Assembly: GCA_002298335.1 (NCBI GenBank)
Contig: DBNK01000008.1
Location: forward strand, 1-19,294
Reading direction: 5' to 3'
Source: Thalassolituus sp. UBA674
GTDB taxonomy: Bacteria > Pseudomonadota > Gammaproteobacteria > Pseudomonadales > Oceanobacteraceae
Length of the DNA stretch: 19,294 bases
In this document: in pieces, positions 1-5,985 of the stretch
How positions within the stretch are numbered: the first letter of the stretch is position 1
How the letters are laid out: each line of letters begins with the position of its first letter
The notes under the pieces: model-generated
Databases searched by the model: none
What the model was told of the DNA's origin: nothing
The model's input: only the letters and a program-made list of their open reading frames with translations
Position numbers and translations under genes: made by a program

Positions 1-1008
1 CCCGAGTCGGTGCTCGTGCGCTTCACGGGCTCGCTGCAGCCGGGGATCACGCTGCGCGACCTGGTGCACGCGATCCCTTACGAGGCCAAGCAGCGCGGGC
101 TGCTCACCGTCGAGAAGCAGGGCAAGATCAACGTCTTCTCGGGCCGCGTCCTCGAGATCGAGGGCCTCGGCCACCTCAAGTGCGAGCAGGCCTTTGAGCT
201 CTCCGACGCGTCCGCCGAGCGCTCGGCCGCGGGCTGCACGATCCAGCTCAACGCGGAACCGATCGCGGAGTACCTCAACTCGAACATCGTGATGCTTCGA
301 TGGATGATCGCAAACGGGTACGGAGATGCCCGGACGCTCGAGCGCCGCGCGCAGGGAATGGAGAAGTGGCTGAGCAATCCGCAGCTGCTGCGCCCCGACG
401 CCACTGCGGAGTACAGCAAGGTCATCGAGATCGACCTCGCAGACGTGACGGAACCCATCGTGGCCTGCCCCAATGATCCAGATGACGTCAAAATCATCTC
501 GGATGTCGCTGGCACGCAGATCGATGAGGTCTTCATCGGCTCCTGCATGACCAACATCGGGCACTTCCTCGCCGCCGGCAAGCTGCTGGAGAAAGTGGAA
601 GGCCTGACCACCCGTCTGTGGGTGGCGCCGCCCACCAAGATGGACCAGCACCAGCTCACCGAAGAGGGTTACTACAACATCTTCGGTCGCGCCGGCGCGC
701 GCACCGAAATGCCGGGCTGCTCGCTGTGCATGGGTAACCAGGCACGTGTTGCTGCCAAGTCGACCGTTGTCTCCACCTCCACACGGAACTTCCCGAACCG
801 TCTGGGTGATGGTGCAGATGTGTTCCTGGCGTCCGCCGAGCTGGCCTCGGTTGCATCGATCCTGGGCAAACTGCCGACTGTTGAAGAGTACATGGAATAC
901 GCCGCGCAGATCGACAGCATGGCTGCCGACGTATACCGCTACATGAACTTCAACGAAATCGAGTCCTACCAGAAAGCCGCTGCGTCCATCCCGGTCGCTC
1001 AGCTCTGA
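1..1008 (+). CDS. acnB: Aconitate hydratase B (AcnB), C-terminal part, 5' end beyond the window
   Basis: This is the C-terminal 335 residues of the bifunctional TCA-cycle aconitase/2-methylisocitrate dehydratase (citrate to isocitrate, 4Fe-4S cluster). The frame is open from base 1 (Pro-Glu-Ser-Val-Leu-Val-Arg-Phe), so the GTG at base 10 is not a start. Roughly 530 N-terminal residues are missing, taking E. coli AcnB as 865 residues. Cluster-ligand motifs are present: GSCMTNIGHF (Cys codon 544-546) and PGCSLCMGN (Cys codons 718-720 and 727-729). STSTRNFPNRLG is also typical. The gene ends at TGA and is followed by a strong terminator. Codon use is odd: only 2 of the first 80 codons end in A or T, against 20 of the last 75 sense codons. 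The 5' part therefore looks as if it came from a much more GC-rich genome, or as if the sequence were joined artificially. Identity is certain; the integrity of this copy is not. Confidence 0.97.
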   Translation, partial: PESVLVRFTGSLQPGITLRDLVHAIPYEAKQRGLLTVEKQGKINVFSGRVLEIEGLGHLKCEQAFELSDASAERSAAGCTIQLNAEPIAEYLNSNIVMLRWMIANGYGDARTLERRAQGMEKWLSNPQLLRPDATAEYSKVIEIDLADVTEPIVACPNDPDDVKIISDVAGTQIDEVFIGSCMTNIGHFLAAGKLLEKVEGLTTRLWVAPPTKMDQHQLTEEGYYNIFGRAGARTEMPGCSLCMGNQARVAAKSTVVSTSTRNFPNRLGDGADVFLASAELASVASILGKLPTVEEYMEYAAQIDSMAADVYRYMNFNEIESYQKAAASIPVAQL

Positions 1009-1020
1009 TAGCTGCCTCGT

Positions 1021-1050
1021 AAAAAACCCCGCCTCGTGCGGGGTTTTTTT
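1021..1050 (+). terminator. Intrinsic terminator of acnB
   Basis: A 6-bp GC stem, CCCCGC (1027-1032) with GCGGGG (1038-1043), has a 5-nt loop and is followed by seven T residues. Six A residues precede it and extend the pairing. It begins 12 bp after the acnB stop codon. The A tract means it could also work for the convergent tetR transcript. Confidence 0.95.
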
Positions 1051-1336
1051 ATTTTGCAGAATCTCAGGGCATACGGAAGAATATCTGTCCGAACTCCGAT
1101 ACTGCCCTGGCGGAGAAATCGTTGGCTTACCGGCCTACGACAACTCTGCGTCAGCCTGTGGGACGGAGTAAGAGCAGCGTCTCCGCGGTGTCCCAGCAAG
1201 TACCGATACTTTCGGCAGATGGCTGCATGAGAAGATAGAGTCAGATGCTTCGCTTGCCCTGGCCGGAATGCTGTCGGCGCATTGCAGAGCTTTTCAGGTT
1301 GACGCCCCCGCCTCGGGTGCGCAAAACCGGCGAACC
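1051..1336. other. Convergent intergenic spacer, no feature recognised
   Basis: This spacer lies between the acnB terminator and the 3' end of the convergent tetR gene. Short open frames exist on both strands, but none has a good ribosome binding site or a recognisable protein. No clear repeat, RNA gene or second terminator was seen. Confidence 0.5.
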
Positions 1337-1945
1337 CTACTCCAGCAGCGATGCTCCCAGCTTGAGTGCTGTCTCGGTGACCGCTTCCACCGAATGCCGG
1401 TAGCCGCTTTCCATCCAGTACAGAGCAATATGAATCACCCCGCCAAGAATACCGGCCTGCAGCATCTCGTCGAAGTGCTGACCGGGCTGTGCCAGTGCGC
1501 GGGTCATATCCTGGCTACTGGCTCTGAGGGAGCGGTCTATGGCTTCGTCAACTGACGGGCTAATGCCCCGAATGTCGACCAGTAACAGGCGTGCCTCCTG
1601 GGGATGATCCCTCAGATAGGTGAAGTACGCCTGCAGCATTGCCCGGCTGCGGGCCGAACGGTCATCTCCGGCAGCTTCGGCTGCAGCCATATTCAGCTCG
1701 CGGACCTTGCGTGCGGTCTGTTCATAGCAGGCAATCAGCAACTCGTCACTGTGCCCGAAGGACTCGTAAAAATAGCGCTGGGTCAACCCTGCGGCGTCAC
1801 AAACCTGCTTGACGCCGGAGTGCCGGTATCCGTGTTCGCCGTAAATACGTGTTGCGGCGTCGATCAATTGCTGCCGGCGCTGCGCCCTGCGCTCTTCGGT
1901 TGAGGAGCCACGATAGCGGCGTTTGACTGAGGTAGCTGTATTCAT
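1337..1945 (-). CDS. TetR/AcrR-family transcriptional regulator
   Basis: This encodes a one-component repressor of about 202 residues, the usual TetR size. Residues about 20-70 form the N-terminal helix-turn-helix domain: an Arg-rich lead-in, ATRIYGEHGYRHSGVKQVCDAAGLTQRYFYESFGHSDEL, with the family's Y-F-Y-F pattern. The rest is a divergent ligand-binding/dimerisation domain. I chose the ATG at 1945; a TTG at 1975 would add ten residues but places the start close to the promoter. Neither start has a clear Shine-Dalgarno. The gene is divergent from the monooxygenase operon, and an 18-bp palindrome lies in the intergenic space, so it most likely represses that operon and perhaps itself. A TATACT at 1983-1978 on the minus strand is a possible -10 box for tetR, without a good -35. 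The inducer is unknown; a substrate or product of the operon is the natural guess. Confidence 0.93.
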   Translation of the reverse strand: MNTATSVKRRYRGSSTEERRAQRRQQLIDAATRIYGEHGYRHSGVKQVCDAAGLTQRYFYESFGHSDELLIACYEQTARKVRELNMAAAEAAGDDRSARSRAMLQAYFTYLRDHPQEARLLLVDIRGISPSVDEAIDRSLRASSQDMTRALAQPGQHFDEMLQAGILGGVIHIALYWMESGYRHSVEAVTETALKLGASLLE

Positions 1946-1968
1946 TCGGTGAATTCTGACAACGGGGA

Positions 1969-1997
1969 TTGCCAAAGAGTATATGACAATCTAGATT
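1969..1997 (+). promoter_or_regulatory. Probable sigma-70 promoter of the monooxygenase operon
   Basis: TTGCCA (1969-1974, 5/6 to TTGACA) and TAGATT (1992-1997, 4/6 to TATAAT) are separated by exactly 17 bp. The predicted start is near 2004, leaving a leader of about 25 nt. The -10 hexamer lies inside the palindromic operator, so a bound TetR dimer would exclude RNA polymerase. Predicted by eye only. Confidence 0.5.
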
Positions 1998-2001
1998 GTC
2001 A
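1984..2001. promoter_or_regulatory. Perfect 18-bp palindrome, likely TetR-family operator
   Basis: TGACAATCTAGATTGTCA is a perfect inverted repeat with no mismatch and no spacer. It lies between the divergent tetR and monooxygenase starts (1945 and 2029) and overlaps the predicted -10 box of the latter. TetR-family operators are typically 15-20 bp palindromes in exactly this position. Symmetry and location are seen directly; binding by the adjacent regulator is inferred. Confidence 0.8.
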
Positions 2002-2028
2002 CCACTACCCACGTGACGGGATACCACA

Positions 2029-3501
2029 ATGACACAAGAACAATATGCATTTGAACCTGTACCACTGGATGTTCTTATCATCGGCGCAGGCCTGTCGGGC
2101 ATCGGCGCCGCACATGCACTGAGCAGTCAATGCCCCGACAAGCGCTATCTGATACTGGAGCGCCGCGCGGCGATCGGCGGAACCTGGGATCTGTTCCGCT
2201 ACCCTGGCATCCGCTCCGATTCGGACATGTATACCCTCAGCTACAGTTACAAGCCCTGGGCCAACCGCAAGTCCATCGCCGACGGCGCGGACATCAAGCG
2301 CTATATCGAGGAAATTGCCGAAGACTCGGGCGCCATTCATAACATTCGCTTCCAGCGTCGCGTGGTATCCGCCAACTGGTCCAGCGAACATGGGCGGTGG
2401 GATGTGGTCGCGTTGCTTACCGACGCAGAGGGTAATGAGCAAGAGGAGCATTACCAGGCACGTTTCCTGTTCTCTTGCTCCGGCTATTACAGCTACGACG
2501 AAGGCTACCGCCCTGCATTTCCAAACGAAGAGGCATTCAAGGGGCAGATCATTCATCCGCAGTTCTGGCCTGAAGACCTTGATTACACTGGCAAGCGTGT
2601 GGTGGTTATCGGTAGTGGTGCCACCGCGGTCACGCTGGTTCCGGCCATGACCAGAACTGCGGCACACGTTACCATGCTGCAGCGCACTCCCAGTTATGTG
2701 GTTGCCCGGCCGCAGCGCGACGGTGTTGCTCAGACGCTGCAGAAATGGCTGCCACTGCAGGCGGCCCATTCGCTGACCCGCTGGAAAAACGTGTTCCTCA
2801 CCCAGTTCTTCTACCGGATTGCGCGCAATCGCCCTGAGCAGTTCAAGGAGCGCGTATTGCATATGGTGAAGACGCAGATTGGCGACGTCGACATGAAGCA
2901 CTTCACCCCGGATTACAAGCCGTGGGATCAACGTGTCTGCGCGGTACCCGATGGCGACCTGTTCCGCGACGTGCGCGCCGGTCGCGCCAGCGTCGTGACC
3001 GATACCATCGACAGCTTCACCGAGAATGGCATCCGCCTGAGTTCTGGTGAAGAGCTGGAGGCCGACATCATCGTGACTGCGACCGGGCTCAAGGTGAACG
3101 CCCTTGGCGATGTGACTGTGTGTGTTGACGGGCAGCCGATGCGCTTCAATGAACGCATGTCCTACAAGGGCATGATGCTCAGTGACGTACCCAATATGAT
3201 AGTGACCTTTGGCTACACCAATGCTTCCTGGACGCTGAAAGCCGAGCTGACTGCCAACTACGCCTGCCGCCTACTGCGCTATATGGACAAGCACCACTAC
3301 CGTACCGCCGTTGTCCGCCGCGACCCGTCGGTGCAGGAGCAACCCTTCCTGGACTTCACTTCCGGTTACGTTCAGCGCGCTGCCAATGTGCTGCCCAAAC
3401 AGGGGGATCGTGCGCCCTGGCAGGTGCATCAGAGCTACCTGAAAGACAAGCTGACCATTCAGTACGGCCGTATCGACGACGGCGTGATGCAGTTTCAATA
3501 A
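2029..3501 (+). CDS. EthA-like Baeyer-Villiger flavin monooxygenase
   Basis: This is a FAD- and NADPH-dependent class B monooxygenase of 490 residues that would insert oxygen next to a ketone carbonyl to give an ester or lactone. The first Rossmann motif GAGLSG is at residues 19-24 (FAD), followed by GGTWDLFRYPG at 50-60. The Baeyer-Villiger fingerprint FxGxxxHxxxWP is matched in full at 170-181 (F170, G172, H176, W180, P181). The second Rossmann motif GSGATA at 195-200 binds NADPH. Long stretches resemble M. tuberculosis EthA (489 residues; activates ethionamide, oxidises ketones) as I remember it. AlmA-type long-chain alkane monooxygenases belong to the same group, so the substrate class cannot be fixed. 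It is the first gene of an operon with an SDR 17 bp downstream and a hydrolase, which fits a ketone-to-ester-to-acid route. No signal peptide or membrane segment is evident. The Shine-Dalgarno is weak. Confidence 0.93.
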   Translation: MTQEQYAFEPVPLDVLIIGAGLSGIGAAHALSSQCPDKRYLILERRAAIGGTWDLFRYPGIRSDSDMYTLSYSYKPWANRKSIADGADIKRYIEEIAEDSGAIHNIRFQRRVVSANWSSEHGRWDVVALLTDAEGNEQEEHYQARFLFSCSGYYSYDEGYRPAFPNEEAFKGQIIHPQFWPEDLDYTGKRVVVIGSGATAVTLVPAMTRTAAHVTMLQRTPSYVVARPQRDGVAQTLQKWLPLQAAHSLTRWKNVFLTQFFYRIARNRPEQFKERVLHMVKTQIGDVDMKHFTPDYKPWDQRVCAVPDGDLFRDVRAGRASVVTDTIDSFTENGIRLSSGEELEADIIVTATGLKVNALGDVTVCVDGQPMRFNERMSYKGMMLSDVPNMIVTFGYTNASWTLKAELTANYACRLLRYMDKHHYRTAVVRRDPSVQEQPFLDFTSGYVQRAANVLPKQGDRAPWQVHQSYLKDKLTIQYGRIDDGVMQFQ

Positions 3502-3518
3502 TAAGGAAAACAGACAAC

Positions 3519-4334
3519 ATGCAGATCAAGGATTGTGTAGCAGTACTGACAGGCGCCGGCAGCGGCATCGGCCGGGCTCTGGCAGTGGCGCTGGCCCGTA
3601 GTGGTTGCCATCTGGCACTCGTGGACCTCAACCCCGATTCGCTGGCGGAAACCGCGACACAGGCTCGGGCGCTTGGTGCCAGGGTCAGCGAGCATCCGAC
3701 AGATGTATCGGACCGGTCAGCCGTTGCCGCATTACCGTCAGCGGTCGTTGCAGAGCATGGCAGTGTTGATCTGCTGATCAATAACGCCGGCGTCGCCCTG
3801 GGCGGCACCTTCGATCAGGTCAGCGAGGAGAACTTCGACTGGCTGATGTCGATCAATTTTGACGCGGTAGTAACCCTGTGCCGGGCATTTCTGCCGCTGC
3901 TCCGACAGCGGCCTGAGGCACGTATCGTGAATATCTCCAGCCTGTTCGGGCTCATTACCCCCGCCGGCCAGACCGCGTACTGTGCGAGCAAGTTTGCGGT
4001 ACGCGGATTCTCCAACGCCTTGAGACTGGAGCTGACCAACACCAATGTTGGCGTCACCGTGGTGCACCCGGGAGGCGTCGCCACTGCTATCGCGACCAGT
4101 GCCCGCTCTCCTGACTGTGAAAGTGACGCAGAGAAGCAGAGGAAACTGGCGCGTGCCAACCGACTGCTGCGCATGCCACCGCCCAAGGCGGCACAAATTA
4201 TTCTCAGGGGCATCGAGCGCAACAAGCCACGGGTTATTGTTGGCAACGACGCCCGCATCCTGTCATGGCTGGAGCGTCTTATGCCGGTCAACTACTGGCG
4301 CCTGCTGCCAGGGCTGGCCGACAGCGACGCGTGA
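3519..4334 (+). CDS. Classical short-chain dehydrogenase/reductase (SDR)
   Basis: This is an NAD(P)(H)-dependent oxidoreductase of 271 residues. TGAGSGIG at 11-18 binds the cofactor, with an acidic residue at the end of beta-2 (LALVD, Asp36) favouring NAD(H). NNAG is at 88-91. The catalytic tetrad is complete: Asn113, Ser141, Tyr154 and Lys158 (YCASK). The C-terminal 50 residues carry a basic and hydrophobic tail (WLERLMPVNYWRLLPG), as in SDRs that associate with membranes. It starts 17 bp after the monooxygenase stop with AAGGA at 3503-3507, so it is co-transcribed. In context it probably interconverts the alcohol and ketone that feed the monooxygenase; that is inferred. The exact substrate cannot be read from sequence. 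Confidence 0.93.
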   Translation: MQIKDCVAVLTGAGSGIGRALAVALARSGCHLALVDLNPDSLAETATQARALGARVSEHPTDVSDRSAVAALPSAVVAEHGSVDLLINNAGVALGGTFDQVSEENFDWLMSINFDAVVTLCRAFLPLLRQRPEARIVNISSLFGLITPAGQTAYCASKFAVRGFSNALRLELTNTNVGVTVVHPGGVATAIATSARSPDCESDAEKQRKLARANRLLRMPPPKAAQIILRGIERNKPRVIVGNDARILSWLERLMPVNYWRLLPGLADSDA

Positions 4335-4356
4335 CGGATCATACGAGGAGATCAAC

Positions 4357-5310
4357 GTGAATTATCTGTTCAGTATTGTGCTGATCGTGCTGTTGCTGGG
4401 GATTGCCGGGCTGTACCTCTACACCCTGTTCATTGCCAAGCGCGTAGAGCTGGGGATGCCGCCAGAAGGCAGTTTCATTACCGTGATGGGAAATCGGATC
4501 CATTACATCGAGCAAGGCAGTGGTCCCGATTCCATTTTGCTGATCCACGGGCTCAGCGGCGTGGCGCAAAACTTCGGTTATGGGGTCATCAGCGAGCTGG
4601 CCAAAACGCACCGGGTGATCGCCATTGACCGTCCGGGTAGTGGCTATTCGATCCGCCCTGCCCGCTCGTCCGCCTCGCTTGCGGTGCAGGCCGATGTGGT
4701 AGCCGGGGTTATCGATGCGCTGCATCTGGGCAAGCCCTTGCTGGTCGGTCACTCGCTGGGAGGTGCTGTTTCGCTGGCAACGGCGCTGCGTCATCCCGAC
4801 AAGGTAAGTGGTCTGGCGCTGGTCGCACCGCTGACCCACATGCCAAGCAAGGTTTCGGCTGCCTTTGCGGCGTTTTCGATACGCCAGCCCTGGCTGCGCG
4901 CGCTGGTCGGCTGGACGCTTGCCGTGCCCTTGTCCATCCGCAAACGCGAGCAGGTCATGGATATTGTGTTCGGTCCCGAAGCCGTTCCTGCGGACTTCCC
5001 GATCCGCGGTGGCGGCCTGCTCGGCCTGCGTCCCAGCCACTTCATCGCAGCCTCGAGCGATATGAACGCGCTGGAAAGTGTGATGCCGCTGATGCAGATG
5101 CGCTATGACGATCTGAGTCTTCCCATCGGGGTGCTGTATGGCCGCCACGACCGCATTCTTGACCCGCAGGAACAGGGGCAGGCTCTGGCCGACCGGTTGT
5201 CGATCGTGGAGCTGGAGCTAATCGACGGTGGGCACATGCTGCCAATCACCCAGCCGGACACGACGATCGATTTCATTCGTCGCCAACTTCAGCGTCAGCA
5301 GGCCGCCTGA
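4357..5310 (+). CDS. Membrane-anchored alpha/beta hydrolase (esterase/lipase-like)
   Basis: This 317-residue alpha/beta-hydrolase-fold protein probably cleaves an ester. It starts at GTG 4357 with GAGGAG at 4345-4350; the same frame is open much further upstream, but only over the SDR gene. Residues about 4-26 form one hydrophobic membrane anchor. The oxyanion motif HGLSG is at 64-68, the nucleophile elbow GHSLGG at 131-136 (Ser133), the acid in GRHDR (Asp265), and the histidine in GGHMLP (His293). The triad is therefore complete and properly spaced. It is the third gene of the operon, 22 bp after the SDR. With a Baeyer-Villiger enzyme upstream, hydrolysis of the resulting ester or lactone is the logical role. 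The anchor suggests a hydrophobic substrate handled at the inner membrane. Haloalkane dehalogenase or epoxide hydrolase activity is possible but less likely with a Ser nucleophile. Confidence 0.93.
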   Translation: MNYLFSIVLIVLLLGIAGLYLYTLFIAKRVELGMPPEGSFITVMGNRIHYIEQGSGPDSILLIHGLSGVAQNFGYGVISELAKTHRVIAIDRPGSGYSIRPARSSASLAVQADVVAGVIDALHLGKPLLVGHSLGGAVSLATALRHPDKVSGLALVAPLTHMPSKVSAAFAAFSIRQPWLRALVGWTLAVPLSIRKREQVMDIVFGPEAVPADFPIRGGGLLGLRPSHFIAASSDMNALESVMPLMQMRYDDLSLPIGVLYGRHDRILDPQEQGQALADRLSIVELELIDGGHMLPITQPDTTIDFIRRQLQRQQAA

Positions 5311-5324
5311 CGTTTTCCAGCAAG

Positions 5325-5343
5325 CGGCGCCGTTCTGGCGCCG
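5325..5343 (+). terminator. Hairpin after the hydrolase gene, possible weak terminator
   Basis: CGGCGCC (5325-5331) can pair with GGCGCCG (5337-5343) around a 5-nt loop, 14 bp after the hydrolase stop. No T tract follows, so it is not a textbook intrinsic terminator. It may protect the mRNA 3' end or act with Rho. Confidence 0.35.
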
Positions 5344-5350
5344 TGATCCA

Positions 5351-5404
5351 GGTCACAGCCTCCAGGTTCATTCTGAACCCCTCGCACCTCCCCCGGTCAC
5401 AGCC
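5351..5404. repeat. Direct repeat pair flanking a small dyad upstream of the lipoprotein gene
   Basis: GGTCACAGCC occurs exactly twice, at 5351-5360 and 5395-5404 (44 bp apart). Between the copies lies the inverted repeat GGTTC-N5-GAACC (5365-5379). The set sits just upstream of the lipoprotein ribosome binding site. It may be a regulator-binding arrangement or chance; no promoter hexamers were convincing nearby. Confidence 0.3.
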
Positions 5405-5432
5405 AATGTGTTTACTGAAGGAGGAACCACCG

Positions 5433-5651
5433 ATGAAACACTGGAAAGTGCTTACCCTTGGCCTGCTGGGCCTGTTCATTCTTGCCGGTTGCGGTAATGA
5501 CTATCTGGTTCGCACTACTGATGGCCAGATCATGGAAGCTGAAGACAAGCCGGAGATTGACGACGAAACCGGCATGATCGAATTTGAAGATGCGACCAAT
5601 CGCGATCGGCAGATGCAGCAGCAGGATGTCGAGGAGATCATCGAGCGCTGA
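5433..5651 (+). CDS. Small YgdI/YgdR-type (DUF903) lipoprotein
   Basis: This 72-residue protein has a lipoprotein signal: MKHWK, then a hydrophobic stretch and LAGC with the lipidated Cys at residue 20. The short mature part begins GNDYLVRTTDGQIM and continues with an acidic segment ending in DVEEIIER. The Y-x-V-x-T-x-D-G-x-x-I pattern is the hallmark of the YgdI/YgdR small-lipoprotein family, a small beta-barrel-like fold of unknown function. A very strong Shine-Dalgarno, AAGGAGG (5418-5424), sits 8 bp before ATG. Residues after the Cys (Gly, Asn) give no Asp+2 retention signal, so outer-membrane sorting is expected. It is separated from its neighbours by 122 and 334 bp, so it is probably monocistronic. 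Confidence 0.88.
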   Translation: MKHWKVLTLGLLGLFILAGCGNDYLVRTTDGQIMEAEDKPEIDDETGMIEFEDATNRDRQMQQQDVEEIIER

Positions 5652-5985
5652 GTCACGATGGTGATCGCGCTAAATAGCTCCACCAGGCCCTCCAGCAAAA
5701 TCGCCCCAGGCTGGAGGGTCGACGCGGCGGGCTCATGCTATGCCCCTTACCAAGGACTCCCGGCACCCTGCCAAGCTGCTCCAGCACCGGCCCTTTGATC
5801 CACGGGAACAGGCCACAGCACATTGCCCGGCCAACTCTGTCGCGGTAGTGAAGCTGCCGCCAAGCAGCCCGTCGGCTATAGCAGGTTGAGATCAACGCAA
5901 GGCTGGCAGCCTAACTTTCGGGCGGATAAACTACGCGGTTTCCAACGACAGGCAGTTGCTGCCAACGTTTTCCGTGAGGTCCCTG
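5652..5985. other. Gene-free 334-bp interval before rimO, with one hairpin
   Basis: CCCTCCAGC (5688-5696) and GCTGGAGGG (5710-5718) form a perfect 9-bp inverted repeat with a 13-nt loop, about 37 bp after the lipoprotein stop. No T tract follows. It could mark the 3' end of the lipoprotein mRNA. The rest holds no recognisable gene; an 80-codon minus-strand frame has no family resemblance and no ribosome binding site worth noting. The rimO promoter should lie here, but I found no convincing hexamer pair. Confidence 0.45.

Noticed and set aside
2005..2931. 308-codon open frame on the minus strand inside the monooxygenase gene
   Set aside because: It is fully antisense to a gene with complete BVMO motifs, has no ribosome binding site or family resemblance, and is explained by the high GC content.
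4045..4356. Upstream extension of the hydrolase frame
   Set aside because: The extension lies inside the SDR gene; GTG 4357 has a proper GAGGAG site and begins the membrane anchor.
5653..5895. 80-codon minus-strand frame between the lipoprotein gene and rimO
   Set aside because: There is no Shine-Dalgarno, no conserved motif and no signal peptide; it is likely chance.
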